Part shown: piece after piece, positions 1 through 10,960 of the stretch
Layout of the letters: each line of letters starts with the position of its first letter
Position numbering within the stretch: the first letter of the stretch is position 1
From: Diphasiastrum complanatum
Lineage: Eukaryota > Streptophyta > Lycopodiopsida > Lycopodiales > Lycopodiaceae
Reading direction: 5' to 3'
DNA: 64,000 nucleotides
Assembly: GCA_029204225.1 (NCBI GenBank)
Contig: CM055102.1
Coordinates: 48,146,870 to 48,210,869, forward strand
Made by a program: the position numbers and the translations under genes
The notes under the pieces: generated by a model
Databases searched by the model: none
Told to the model about the DNA's origin: nothing
Seen by the model: the letters and a program-made list of their open reading frames with translations, nothing else

Positions 1-1850
1 GATGGCTGAGGCTTGTGGGGCCTGGATTTGAATGTCCTCGGGCTTGACTGGAGGAACATTAACTGTCATTGCACCCGACGATCCATCTCGTACTTGGTCG
101 ATTTGGACCATCTGGTGCTTCAGTTGCTGCTGGACCTCTTCCAAGGTGGATTTCTATCAGGCCATCACAGATCTGCTTTCTACTGCCTTTTTTTCTTTTT
201 CTTTGGCCATCCTTTGATATCGCGCAATCTCTTGGTCTTGATGTTGGATCTTGCTCTCTAGAACTTGATGTTGGCTCACCAACCAATGCATGTGGTAGCT
301 CGTTTCGGATAGGCCAATCATTGAGCGTTTGGCTGCTTCAGTGAGTTTTTCAGGGTTAGAGAGGGTTGGGTACTGATCGGGGGTGTGGGATGGTGAGGCT
401 AAACCAAAAATTAGGCATGGTGTTAGAACTGAATATGGAGGTGGAGGTGGAGGTGGAGGTGTCTGACTTCTTCCTGGCTGCTTCCCCTTTTCTGGTTCGT
501 CATCGCTTATCTCCATCAGATCCGTAGCATCAAAATATTGAGATGTGTCCAATATGTGGACTTCCTGGGCCTGTGATTGTTGATCTTGTGACTGTTGGGC
601 TGCTCCCGTGTCTTGGGGACTGAATATCCCCACTCCTCCCCGCCCCCCCCTAAAACTTGTGCCAGTGGTGATGTTGGTGGCGTTGGAATTGTAATCAGTG
701 TGGGTGGGGTGGTGGCTTCAACTGGCTGACTTGGGACTTGAGGTATTGTCGTGTCAGGTGCCAGTGTAGATGTAGTTGCTCCATCACCCCCATCGATGAC
801 ATGTGAGGGTGAGGGGTGTTGTTGTGATGCTGTGGACGAGTTGCCACCATCTGACATGGAACCATGTGAAACTGATCCCACCGGTGATGTGCTCTCAGCT
901 TGAAGCTTCTCTTCTTGTCTTCGTTGTTGTCGTGTACTTGGCAACTGAGCCCTGGAGGTATTTGCATGTTGAGCTCCGGAGGTTGCAGCTATTTGTGGAT
1001 TCTGGGATGGGCTTCTTGGCTTGTGTACCAGAGGGAGGATACTAGTGTTGACTCGTTTGGCCTAGGACCCCGATGGTGAAGTTGTCCTTGCACGCTTGGG
1101 CTTCTTGTGTTCAATGGGAATATCTCATGCCTTGTCCGCAAGCTGCAGTTGTTGTTGGAGCTTTGGCCCATTTTGTACTTGATGCAGAGTGATATTTGTC
1201 ATCAGATATCCTAATATCGTGATAGGCTGCTTGTGCTTAATGCACTCATGAAGACAATTCGAAGCAAACTATGCCCAATCATAGAGGTTCTAGGCATGCA
1301 ATCGTGAATCTGCCATCATGTGAAACAGGGACATGGATACCCTCAGCACTTTCATTCGAGGCTTTTGTGTGCATCTGGTGAGATATGCACATGCTGCTTG
1401 AGATTGCTTGTCGTTGATTGCTTCCAGCCTGTACCCATCCTTGTTCGTCCACTTGGTCACAGAGGGATCAATATATTTGACGTATGACATTTGCTCTATC
1501 TTCTGGAGTGTCCGTGTGACAGTGTTTGGCCCTCATGGGAAACCATAAGGTTGCAAGTCAACTACCGCAAAGGATATGTTATAGACATAATTTTTGATAG
1601 GGGGAACTAGGATCTGACATGATCTTACCGTGGTATGATAATTGGCATATGCCATGTGTACTAGATAGGGGCTTTGATAACTTGTCAAGACAGGGATCTG
1701 AAATTCGATTTTCTTGAAGGACTCTGCCTGCTGGTACCAGGTCTGCATCTCTGTAAGGTCAAGCTTGCACAGTTGGATATCGAGCTTGCTTGCTTTGGGA
1801 TCATCTAAACTTGAACTGGGGTTGGACGACATGGTTGGAAAATGGAAGGA
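1..1850 (-). pseudogene. Degenerate low-complexity and coiled-coil ORF of probable retroelement origin
   Basis: Family not recognised. Consecutive minus-strand segments in different frames (starting about 1832, then 1490-1290, 944-516 and 633-157) read like one broken protein. It begins MSSNPSSSLDD, passes through a patch around SYVKYIDPSVTKW, then a Ser/Thr/Pro/Gln-rich stretch, a run of prolines near 437-460, and a charged C-terminal helix rich in Gln, Glu, Lys and Arg that looks like a coiled coil. It ends in a stop near 157. Frame changes and stops (for example just below 1290) show decay. It lies directly downstream of the truncated gypsy RT, so it may be a leftover structural ORF of another retroelement or a separate repeat. 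A protein of similar style lies at 30.8-31.8 kb. Function is not inferred. Confidence 0.35.
437..460. repeat. (GGAGGT)4 short tandem repeat
   Basis: Four exact copies of GGAGGT. On the minus strand they encode the poly-proline run of the degenerate ORF. Confidence 0.9.
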
Positions 1851-1872
1851 GGGTTCTGGAAAAAATTGCTTT

Positions 1873-1942
1873 GGTTGAGAGTTGAGACAGTGGAAAGGGC
1901 GTCGGTTGAGATGTGAAGGGTTGGGCTCCGGTTGAGATCTGA
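1873..1942. repeat. Short array of the GGTTGAGATCTGA minisatellite motif
   Basis: Three to four degenerate copies of a motif near CGGTTGAGATCTGA (plus strand) sit exactly where the gypsy RT reading frame stops resembling RT. The same motif forms the large array at 10.95-11.79 kb in the gag part of the same element. Confidence 0.6.
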
Positions 1943-2446
1943 TGGACTTCATAAATGAAGCCAGCATCCAGCAATTTCTTAGTATCTTTGTTGATCCTCT
2001 CACGATAGACTGGGTTATTGCGGTAAGATGTAGTGCTAACAGGCTTAGCATTGTCTTCTAGAGAAATCCGATGTACTACTATTTCAGGGGGGATTCCTTT
2101 CATCTCGGTATAATTCCATGCAAATACATCCCTGTATTTGCGTAATAAAGTCTCTAGATCAGACAGTTGGGTTGATGACAAATGTGTACCAACATGAACT
2201 ATTTGATCTATGTCCTCGTCAGGATCTTTAAGGTTTAGTGGAATTGTCTTAGCGGGTCCTTCAAAGAAATTGGAGCTTGGTGTAGGTTCCCGATGTGACT
2301 GCGATAACTGGATAACAACGTCATCCAGTGTAAAGTCTTTGAACTTTTGTGGAAGATCGAAAGGTGGGTCCACAAAATGTTCTGGGACTTTAGGAATCAT
2401 TTGAGGTGATTCTTTACTAGACGTGGAAGCTTTGTCGGAGTGTTTG
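1943..2446 (-). pseudogene. Ty3/gypsy reverse transcriptase, N-terminal fragment
   Basis: The minus-strand frame (first Met at 2400, open upstream to the copia insertion point) contains the segment that precedes plant gypsy RT domains: LLRKYRDVFAWNYTEM, then VVHRISLEDNAKPV, then KKLLDAGFIYEV. In intact elements this is followed by SEWVSPIV-type residues and the catalytic YxDD. Here homology ends after GFIYEVHQ, where the minisatellite motif begins, so no catalytic residues remain. It continues the protease-containing element at 8217-10960. The two parts are separated only by copia A, as shown by the matching GTTTG on both sides. Ty3/gypsy assignment is firm; the subfamily is not. Confidence 0.75.
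2442..2446. other. Target-site duplication GTTTG, left copy
   Basis: GTTTG immediately precedes the TGTAAAAATT end of copia A. The same five bases follow the other end at 8212-8216. Confidence 0.9.
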
Positions 2447-2837
2447 TGTAAAAATTACAGCAAATAAGGATCCTAAAACACTTGAAATGATGAGGAAAAC
2501 AATAGATTATGATTTCATAAGATTAGCACAAGTTGAACCATCAAAATCCATCAAAAATCTATGCTTGAACCTCACTAAATGGCCCAAATCCTTGAAGAAG
2601 GCTTCACTCGTGTGAAAGTACGGCCTCCCACAGTCTGAGTACTGTACACCAGACCTACATTCAATCCTATAATCATTAGTAATCACAAGTACTCAAACAA
2701 TTATGAACATAGAGAGCAATTGCACCATTATGAGAGAAAAAAACATGAAATTGCTTGATTGATTTTGGTGAGATATCATCACCTATATATACATGATCCA
2801 TCACGGTTTTAGGCAGGTATGAGAAGCTCTAAACCTA
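2447..2837 (-). repeat. Copia A 3' LTR, truncated
   Basis: It matches the 7528-8211 LTR from its first base to about 2837, then jumps directly into pol sequence. Compared with copia B, the join removes bases equivalent to 19534-19929: 292 bp of LTR, the polypurine tract and the last codons of pol. Confidence 0.9.
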
Positions 2838-3131
2838 ATCAGCTACACATTCATTGCTTGGAACATGCTCCAAAGCAATCTCCTTGGCTTGCACCATTTC
2901 TCTCACAAAGTGATGGCATATCTCAATGTGCTTAGATCTTGCATGGAAGATTGGGTTAGATGCAAGGTGTTGGGCTGATATATTGTCATTGTAGATGATT
3001 GGTGCCTCCTCTGAATCCATGATCTTTAGTTCCACCAATAATCTCTTGATCCAAAGTACCTCCTTTGTAGTGGTTGTCAAAGCTTTGTACTCGGCCTCGG
3101 TTGAAGATAGAGATATAGTTTCTTGCTTTTT
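2838..3131 (-). pseudogene. Copia A RNase H domain, 3'-truncated
   Basis: Contains the Ty1/copia RNase H hallmarks STEAEYKAL, LWIKRLLVEL, NDNISAQHLASNP and ARSKHIEICHHFVRE. It follows a premature TAA (minus strand 3134-3132, where copia B has TCA) and lacks the natural C terminus because of the 396-bp deletion. Without both nonsense codons it would be continuous with the RT upstream. Confidence 0.88.
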
Positions 3132-4337
3132 TTAAAGCCATGAAACCACACCTTCTCCTATGAAAGTTGAATAGGCACTTGTTGATTTCCTATCCCTCTT
3201 GTCCCCTGCAAAATCTGAATCACTAAATGCATGAAGGTTAATCACATCTACTCTATATAGAATCCCAAAATCCAATGTACCCGAGATGTATCTTAGAATC
3301 CTCTTAGCCTTTTTCCAATGGATATTCAATGGCTTTTGCATGGATTGGCTCAACCTACATACACTAAAGCTAAGATCTGGTCTAGTTATAGTGATCCACA
3401 TTAAGGAACCTATAAGTTGCCTAAACAAAGTGATGTCCATGAAGGATCTTTCATCATCTTCATTTGGCACTTTTACATCTTGCTCCATTGGTGTGTCAAC
3501 ACTTTTGCATACTTCCATCTTAAACTTCTTCAAAAGACTTTGAGCATAGTTTACTTGACTTATAAAGATAAAATCAGACCCTCTAAGTACTTCTATGCCT
3601 AAGATGAAGTGAAGACACCCTAGATCTACCATCTTGAACTCTAAGGATAGATCTATCTTGATTTTTTCAATACCATCAACACTATTTCCAGTAATGATGA
3701 TGTCATCTACATAAATGAGTAAAAGTACAATACCAACATCATCAAACTTAATGTAAAGAGTGGGATCATATTCACTTTGAACAAAAGAAAGTGAAATAAG
3801 ATAGCAATGTAGTCTTGAATTCCAAGATCTCGAGGCTTGCTTCAAGCCATAGATGCTTCTTTGGAGATGGCATACTTTGTTCTCCATTCCATGCTTGATG
3901 AACCCTTGTGGCTGCTCCATATAGATATCCTCTTCCAAAAAACCATTCAAGAAAGCATTAGAGACATCCATTTGACATAGAATCCATCCAAAATGTGATG
4001 CAAGTGCAATGATTAGTCTTATTGTGACCATCTTGGCCACGGGTGCAAAAGTTTCCTCATAGTCTATCCCTCTCTCTTGAGCATAACCTTTTGCAACTAA
4101 TCTTGCTTTATGTTTGTTAACACTCCCATTTGCATTCAACTTAAGCTTGAAGACCCACTTGCATCCTATTACATTCCTTTGAGGTCTCTCAACAAGCAAC
4201 CAAGTTTCATTCTCAATCAAGGCATCATACTCATCCAACATAGCTTTATACCATTCTTTGGAGTTCAATGCATCTTCAACATTAGACGGTTCTTCAAAAC
4301 TAGATAAAGCATAAGAAGTGGATGAGATACCCTCAAC
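3132..4337 (-). pseudogene. Copia A reverse transcriptase domain
   Basis: RT of the Ty1/copia class, which copies element RNA into cDNA in virus-like particles. Motifs in order: NVIGCKWVFKLK, ARLVAKGYAQ, DYEETFAPVAK, QMDVSNAFLNG, SIYGLKQASRSW and the catalytic LIYVDDIIITG, followed by the connection with GSLMWITITRPDLSF and SDSDFAGDKRDRKST. The frame is open from the TAG at 4338-4340 to the TAA at 3132-3134. The upstream TAG aligns with a Lys codon (GKQV) of copia C, so it is best read as A-to-T nonsense decay. Only about five residues differ from copia B over this stretch. Confidence 0.9.
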
Positions 4338-6716
4338 TTGCTATCCTTTGCCTTGATATGTGAGCCTTGATGGCTCCACTTTTTCCCTTGAAGATCTCCT
4401 TGGTGTGATAGGTGGGTTTGGTGCTTGCTCCTCCATGAGCTCCTCCTCAAAACCAAGATCTTGCTCCTCGGCCATCTTCTTCTTGATTGTTGGAGCACTT
4501 GAGCCTTCTTCAAGCATATGCATATGATGTTCATCAAAGATGACATCCCTTGAAACAACAAATTTGTTCAAGGATGGGAGATAGACTTTGTAGCCCTTGC
4601 TTGAGCTTGCATATCCAAGCATGATCCCTCTTGTGGAAGATGGATCCTCCTTGGTTCTTGTTTCCAATGGCACATGCACATAACATATACACCCAAAAAC
4701 TTTCAAGTGATTAAGATTGGGTTTCTTTCCATACAATATCTCATAAAGAGTTTTGCCTTCAATTGCTTTGCAAGACACCCTATTCATCAAGTAGTTTGCA
4801 CATACAAGAGACTCACCCCAAAAGGATTTGAGCAAACAAGCATCTAATCTTAAAGCCTTAGAACATTCACATAATGTTCTATTCCTTCTTTCAGCAACTC
4901 CATTTTGTTGAGGAGTGTAAGGACAAGAAGTCTCTTTCTTGATCCCTTCCTCCTCACAAAAGGCCTTGAACTCATTGGAGATGAATTCTCCACCATTGTC
5001 ACTTCTAAGAATCTTGATGCTATGATTATGATGCTTTTCCACAAACAACTTGAACTTTACAAAAGTATCAAATACTTGAGACTTGAAGGAAAGTAAGAAC
5101 ACCCAACAATATCTTGAGTAGTCATCAATGAAGGTTAAAAACATGGATGAACCTCCATTAGATTTGGTGCTAGCAATGTGCACATCCAAGTGTATGAGTT
5201 CAAGAGGATGAGATGACTTTGTGATGGAGTTAGGAAACACCTTCTTATGTGCCTTGGATAAGGCACAAGCTTCACAAACCTTGTCTTCCTTCCCAATAGA
5301 CCTTGGTAGGCCTAAAGCATACTCCTCCTTGATCATAGCCTCCATGGAACCCGAGTTGACATGTCCAAGTCTTTTGTGCCATAAAGTAAAGGTAGATATC
5401 TTGTTCTTCTCGGCCAACATGACAACATTAGTATCCACAAATGCATCCAACTTAAAAAGTTTGCCAAGTCTAGTGCCCTTAGCCACTATCTTACCCTTCT
5501 TCTTGATGAAACATTCATTTGAAGCAAAGTCAACATTGAAACCATTGTCTACCATTTGGCCAACACTTAGTAGATTCTTTGTTATTGTAGGAATGTACAA
5601 AACACCTTCTATGTTGATCTTTTTGGAAGATCCTAAGCAAAGGGGAATGCTACCAACTCCTTCAATCTTACAAGCTTCATCATTTGCTGTATAGATAGAC
5701 TTTATAGGTCCATCATAAGATAAGAGAGAAGAGAAAAACTCCCTTTTACTAGTCATGTGTGAACTAGCACCCGAGTCAATCCACCAAGAATCTTCTCCTT
5801 TGAAGCTTGTTGAAGAAAATATGGACATCATGAGAGAGTCCTCATGTGAACTCTCCTCCTCCTCCTCTTTGCTCATGTTGGCTTGGCTTTGATCTTGCTT
5901 CCTCTTGAAGCATTCCGAGGCATAATGCCCCATCTTGCTACAATAGTAACACTTCACCTTTGATTTGTCCTTCTTGACTTTGGTGGTTGATGGAGATGCC
6001 TTTGAGGGTCCTTCTTGATCCTCAAGCTTTGTAGACTTCTTGAATGTTGATCCTTTGCCTTTGGACTTGCCTTTTCCTTTGGTGAAGAGAGCTTGGTCAT
6101 CTCCACCTTGGATGGAAAGCCTATCCATCCTCTCTTGCATTTGGCTCCTTCTTGATTCCTCGGCCATGAGTGTGCCTTGGAGTTCTTCAAGTATGGGTAG
6201 CTTACCCATAATTGCATATCCCTGAACCAAATTGTCAAATTCAAAGCTTAGTCCATTTAATATGAGTTGAACAAGCTCTTCATCCTTGATAGGGTCACCT
6301 ATAAAGGCTAGCTCTTTGTTCAATTCCTTTACTCTTAGGACAAAAGTATGTGCACTCTCTCCTTTCTTTTGATAGCTTCTATAGATTTGATTCTTCAAAG
6401 CTAACATTCTAGTTTGGTTCTTGGATTCATAGACCTTTTGCAAAGTCTCCCAAGCATCTTGAGCTGAAGTGCAATCTCCTACCTCTCTTAAGAGTTCATT
6501 TGCAACATTCATTTTTATGCAATGTAGTGCAACATTGCACCTCTTGATGTATTTGGCTTTTTCTTGAGGATGAATAGGTTCACCCTCCTTACCATTTACA
6601 ATTTCCATCAGATCTTGCATGATCATGATAGATTCCATTCTAACTTTCCATATGGAATAGTTAGTTTTGTTGAGCCTTTCATTAGTATCCAAAAGATATG
6701 CATTTATAGATGCCAT
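4338..6716 (-). CDS. Copia A gag-protease-integrase polyprotein, N-terminal part of broken gag-pol
   Basis: This 791-aa open frame starts at the first Met after the primer site. Residues 1-190 resemble the UBN2-type copia gag (KTNYSIWKVRM, then a helical capsid region). A CCHC zinc knuckle CYYCSKMGHYASEC lies near residue 255. The aspartic protease motif WIDSGASSHM is near 315, the GAG-pre-integrase HKRLGHV near 445, and the integrase core starts near 500 with LDVHIAS, IDDYSRYCWVF, ILRSDNGGEF and PQQNGVAERRNRTL, giving the D, D and E of a DDE integrase. The frame ends at a TAG before RT. Domains look intact, so the product could be folded, but without RT the copy cannot move alone. Confidence 0.92.
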
Positions 6717-7514
6717 CTAGTCTCCTAATCAAGGACTTGACACAAATGAAGGTTACTTCTATTGATTTGATTGAAGGTCTACCTTATCCCACTTCTTAGG
6801 GACCTGAAAAGATCAGTAATAGACTTCCTATAAAGATCTAAGAATGATCTCTAACAAAATCAAATCATAGAATACTAGAAACAATGCAATTGCTTGATTG
6901 AAGTAGACAATACTAGTAGAATTGCCCCTCTTTCTATAAAGAGCATTAAAGCTTCCAAATGATCTGATCAAGAGTGAATTTCAGCAACCTAATATACTTC
7001 CAAAATCACTTGTAAAAGATCTAAATGGAATTTAATGAGGATGCAACACAATCTACTATCCAATCACAAGCAAAAAATGATCAAAATTGATGAAAAATTG
7101 ATCTAATTTGGTGCATAAGTCAAGCAATGGTTGGACTGAACCTAAATCACTTTAGTAGGTATCTACTACACCTTAGAACAGCCTTGAAGAGTCCCCAAAA
7201 CTCTGATCTTCCCTCTCCTTGAATGCTAGAAAGCCTCCTCTATGAAAGCACCTCCAAAACTCGCTTAGAAATCAATGCTTGGAGCAAGCAAAACTTGCTA
7301 TCTTGGTAATGTGAATTGAATTCAACTTTGCCTCTGGTTTTAGACACCTAAACACCTGCAAATGAAGTCACACAACACCAATCTCCAATGTATTTAACTC
7401 ACTTTGAGTTCTAGAATCAATACTAGATGCTAAGATCCAATCTACACAAGATTTAGATCAAAAATTGTGATCAAATTGAATGAAAACCAAGGATTTAGCT
7501 CATTTCAGCCTTTA
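6717..7514 (-). other. Copia A 5' leader, non-coding
   Basis: About 800 bp between the primer-binding site and the gag start on the minus strand. It is AT-rich with no long ORF and no repeated motif that I could see. Confidence 0.7.
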
Positions 7515-7527
7515 GGCTCTGATACCA
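7515..7527 (-). promoter_or_regulatory. Primer-binding site (initiator tRNA-Met) of copia A
   Basis: On the minus strand TGGTATCAGAGCC lies directly next to the 5' LTR. It is complementary to the 3' end of plant initiator tRNA-Met, the usual primer of plant copia elements. Confidence 0.93.
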
Positions 7528-8211
7528 TGTAAAAATTACAGCAAATAAGGATCCTAAAACACTTGAAATGATGAGGAAAACAATAGATTATGATTTCATA
7601 AGATTAGCACAAGTTGAATCATCAAAATCCATCAAAAATCTATGCTTGAACCTCACTAAATGGCCCAAATCCTTGAAGAAGGCTTCACTCGTGTGAAAGT
7701 ACGGCCTCCCACAGTCTGAGTACTGTACACCAGACCTACATTCAATCCTATAATCATTAGTAATCACAAGTACTCAAACAATTATGAACATAGAGAGCAA
7801 TTGCACCATTATGAGAGAAAAAAAACATGAAATTGCTTGATTGATTTTGGTGAGATATCATCACCTATATATACATGATCCATCACGGTTTTGGGCAGGT
7901 ATGAGTAGCCCTAAACCTATCCCTAATGCTAATTTTGGTGGATCTTTCATCCCTACCAAGTTAGGGTTGGAATCTTGGAGATCCCTCAACAATGCAAAAA
8001 TTACCAAAAATAGCTCCTATTTTTTCTCCCTTGTATCTAAGCATAATTTGGACTCATTCCAAAGGTTCTAACACTTAGGTCTACTTGAGAACATCCTTAT
8101 GAATGGAATCCTATGCTATTTGGCACGTGTGACAAGCCACATCATGACCATCTAACTATTTACAAGTCATATGACCAAAACTAGTCAAGCTAGAATTGTG
8201 AATTTTTAACA
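7528..8211 (-). repeat. Copia A 5' LTR, complete (684 bp)
   Basis: Runs from TGTAAAAATTACAG to GAATTTTTAACA in plus coordinates, so it has TG...CA ends and a longer imperfect terminal inversion. The TATATATA-rich patch near 7867 is a candidate promoter element. It is almost identical to the LTR of copia B (19143-19825). Confidence 0.92.
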
Positions 8212-8216
8212 GTTTG
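8212..8216. other. Target-site duplication GTTTG, right copy
   Basis: Matches 2442-2446 and marks the copia A integration site inside the gypsy element. Confidence 0.9.
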
Positions 8217-8779
8217 TTGTCTGTCCCCTCTGACAAGGGCTTGATTGGCTGTTTAAGCTTCGCACGCATCTATTTTTGTCGCTCGGTTAATTTTGTATCA
8301 ATAATGTTATTTTTTTGTAACCGAGGTTTTTGTGGTTTTTGAATGGGTGGTGTTGTGGCCTCACTTACCATATCGTCGTTGGTTGTATCCCAGACTTCAT
8401 TGGGATACACGTCCCAAGTATGTACTTTGGTTTTGGGCCTATATGCTTGTGTGTTTGGTACTTTGGATGTTAGTTGGACATGAGCCAACGGTCCTTGTGA
8501 CTTGATCTCCTTAGGAATGACTTTGGACGAATAACGTTGGGCATCTAGATAGAGGAGTACATGATCATCCGTCATTTTGACATCATACATGGAAAGAATA
8601 CCTTCTTCCGAAACATGGGCAGTAGAGATACTAGGTTCTCCTAGGCACCAAGCTATAGGAATGGGGTCTATCATCATAAAGGGGATGATGGGTGTGTCAA
8701 TTGTTGTAGAAGATGGAAGAATATCCACATCTTTTGCAGCCATTTCGATACGACATCGATTGGAATCCGCACAGTCCAC
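8217..8779 (-). pseudogene. Gypsy F1 protease-RT linker region
   Basis: A 169-aa minus-strand frame (8779-8270) continues toward the copia A insertion point and, across it, into the RT fragment at 2446-1943. It has no catalytic motif that I recognise. Its position between protease and RT, and the matching duplication around copia A, make it the linker of the same gypsy polyprotein. Confidence 0.6.
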
Positions 8780-8818
8780 GGTAGCTAGTGCATGACCCCA
8801 ATTGATTATGTCCGTGGT

Positions 8819-9568
8819 TCATCTATAGTGGCCTTTTGGTTGGATCGGGACACTATCTGATTCGTCATATGTTGTAGATGACCAATCATCGTATACCTTA
8901 GCGGGCTTGACATGGCCATTTGAGTCAATCGTGACTCGTTTATCATGGTTGCCAAAGGTAATTTTGTTGTTCTTCCAGTCTTGGACAACACCTGCCATCT
9001 GGAGCCAGGGTGTCCCAAGAAGGAGTTTATATGTATTGGCATCTTCTGGTAGGTCTAAGATGACACAATTGATGATAAACTTGACACCTGCTATTCGAAC
9101 TTTTATATTTGATAAATGACCAGCAGGGTCGGTAACTCGTTCATCAGCCATATGAAGTTTATATCGTGGTTGATCGAGGGTATTGAAGCCCCATGACTTT
9201 GCCAATGACAAAGCCATCATATTGACGTCTGATCTGCTATCGAGGATAGCAGATACTGCGGGATTATCTTTATAGGACAAGGGTAGTGTGATGCTATTCC
9301 CCTTAGCAACACCTATATTCATCATATTCATAGGAATCTGAGGAATTTCAGGAATCGCTTCTGGTTTTCGCTGTTCATCAAGAATAGGAGGCAGCTGAAA
9401 ACTACGATGGATATAACGTTGAAGTCCAGTGAAGGACTTGATAGCACTATGGAATGGCAGTGTGAGTTGAGCTTGCAAGAGGTCAGAAAATACTTCAAGT
9501 CCCTGGAGGGTGTCCTTTTCGGGGATATGAGCTGATAATGGACTGTTCGTATGTTCTTCCTCTCGCAA
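8819..9568 (-). pseudogene. Gypsy F1 retropepsin-like protease
   Basis: A 249-aa minus-strand frame with the retropepsin fold signature: AILDSRSDVNMMALSLA is the active-site strand, followed by a hydrophobic stretch VILDLPEDANTYKLLLGTPWLQ that matches the second conserved region (ILG-W) of gypsy proteases. The usual DSG(S/A) triad reads DSR here, so the catalytic-loop glycine is an arginine, probably inactivating. Such proteases cut gag-pol into mature proteins in the virus-like particle. It lies between the gag zinc knuckles (9.6-10.4 kb) and the RT linker, in normal order. Confidence 0.8.
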
Positions 9569-9577
9569 AAATTCATC

Positions 9578-10356
9578 TCAAAATTCGTTGTATTGTCTTT
9601 GTTCCACTTTTGGGTCTGGGTAATCTTTTGGTAATGTGGAGGCCCTCAAATGGCTTCCATGTGGGTCAGCTGATTGTCTATGGTTTTGCTGCTGTTCTTG
9701 TTGTTGGCGTTGTGCTCTCGTAAGAACTCTAACAGGTTTGGATGTGATATGACATGCTGGAAGGATCTTGTTAGGTTGTTTAGGACAGTCTTTGAAGCTG
9801 TGTTTGCGAACACAGTCAGGACATTCTGCATGGTATTGGTTTTTAACTGTACAGTCAGCCATGAAATGTCCTGTTTCACCACAGATAAAGCAACGGTTGC
9901 TCACGGGTTCTGTGGCGATAGCGTAACCATCTTGGATGGCTAGCTGAGTTGGGTTTTCTTGTGGTGTGGAATACTCAGCTTGTTTGCACAAGCATGAGTT
10001 GTCGGTTTGATACTGGTGATGGCTAGATGATGGAATTGATGTATCATGATGATATGATTGATCGTAGGAGTTTTCTACCAGGTGTGTGTGTGCAGACTCT
10101 CGAGGATGTCTATTTTTTTGTGCTCCTAGATCCTTTGTCCTCATGACTGGTTGTGAGGTTGATTTCTCGGGTTATAATAGCAATAAAGGGAGGTATGCCC
10201 CATAAAGTCGTAGATTTCACATTTGATCAAGGAGGTATCTGGGACCGGTTGGTATGAAGGGCACTCATTGCCAATGTGTGTACCTCGGCAGTGAGGGCAC
10301 CACGTGTTCTCTCGTCTATGATGGATTTGGCCAGTGGGTAACTGACCTGGCATCAA
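9578..10356 (-). pseudogene. Gypsy F1 gag C-terminus with several zinc knuckles
   Basis: Two adjoining minus-strand frames (10356-10141 and 10144-9578, overlapping by the ATGA tetranucleotide) encode a nucleocapsid-like region. Cysteine clusters: CPHCRGTHIGNEC, a variant CEIYDFMGHTSLYC in which the second Cys is Tyr, CFICGETGHFMADC (classic CCHC), and CPDCVRKHSFKDC. They bind element RNA in gag proteins of this class. The run of glutamines near 9690 is low complexity. The frame change between the two halves is either decay or a programmed shift. I favour decay because the element is broken elsewhere. Confidence 0.75.
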
Positions 10357-10369
10357 ACTTCGGATAGAC

Positions 10370-10960
10370 TTAAGAGTGTTTTGAAACTCTTTTTGAGTTT
10401 CTCCATCTGTTGTTGGTGTTGCTGATTAAGCAACTCCATCTATGTTTTTCATAACTGTTCTCGTGTGTCATCGTTCGGTCGAGCTTCTTGGACAGCGCGA
10501 TGTGCTCTCCGTTCTCATGGTTCCTCAACATCTGAGCCCTCGTCTTCTTCTTGAATGGCATCATACATGGCTTGTTTCAATGATGTATATTCATCATTGG
10601 AACGAAGTTCACGTCTGATCCATTTGGGAAGTCCAATGAAGAACCAAATGATGAGCATGGACTCGGTAGGTTGCTCTTGTACCTGACTTCTTAATCGTTT
10701 AAATCGTTCGATATAGTCACGTACTTTTTTGTCTTTTGTCATTTTGATACTTAGTTTGACAAAAGGACTTTCTATCAAGCAAAAAGGCTTGAACCGTTTG
10801 ATAAATGCCTCTTTCAAGAGTAACCAGTCACGTTTATCTTCACGATCAAGGTAAAAAACCACTCTCGTGCGCGATCGATCATGGTCATCGAGAAGAGCTG
10901 TACCGTGGCCTCTGGTGATGTCTTGCCGTAGACGTCACAGGCGTTCTCAAAGCTCCGACT
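10370..10960 (-). pseudogene. Gypsy F1 gag capsid domain (retrotransposon gag family)
   Basis: Reading upstream of the listed Met, the frame is continuous from about 10960 and contains the capsid hallmarks NACDVYGKTSPEATV, LFSMTMIDRARVVFY, LLLKEAFIKRFKP, VRDYIERFKRLRSQ and IIWFFIGLPKWIRREL. A homologous capsid segment occurs in gypsy J at 35.05-35.5 kb. Upstream of 10960 the capsid homology is lost and the protein runs into the minisatellite array, so the N terminus is missing or displaced. Confidence 0.8.

Larger units (their letters stand above)
2447..8211 (-). mobile_element. Copia A: nested Ty1/copia retrotransposon, minus strand
   Basis: The element starts TGTAAAAATT and ends AATTTTTAACA, with a 5-bp GTTTG duplication outside each end, so both integration boundaries survive. 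In minus orientation the order is 5' LTR (8211-7528), tRNA-iMet primer site (7527-7515), leader, gag-protease-integrase (from 6716), RT, RNase H, then a truncated 3' LTR (2837-2447). Domain order PR-INT-RT-RNaseH is that of Ty1/copia. It is defective: a nonsense codon lies between integrase and RT (4338-4340), another between RT and RNase H (3132-3134), and about 396 bp spanning the pol end, polypurine tract and half the 3' LTR are deleted near 2837. Copia B at 19143-21413 is a nearly identical sister copy, so amplification was fairly recent. Confidence 0.92.

Noticed and set aside
4338-4340. Possible programmed TAG read-through between integrase and RT of copia A (TAG CAA context)
   Set aside because: Copia C has a Lys codon at the aligned site and copia elements normally have a continuous frame. 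A second nonsense codon in the same copy points to decay.
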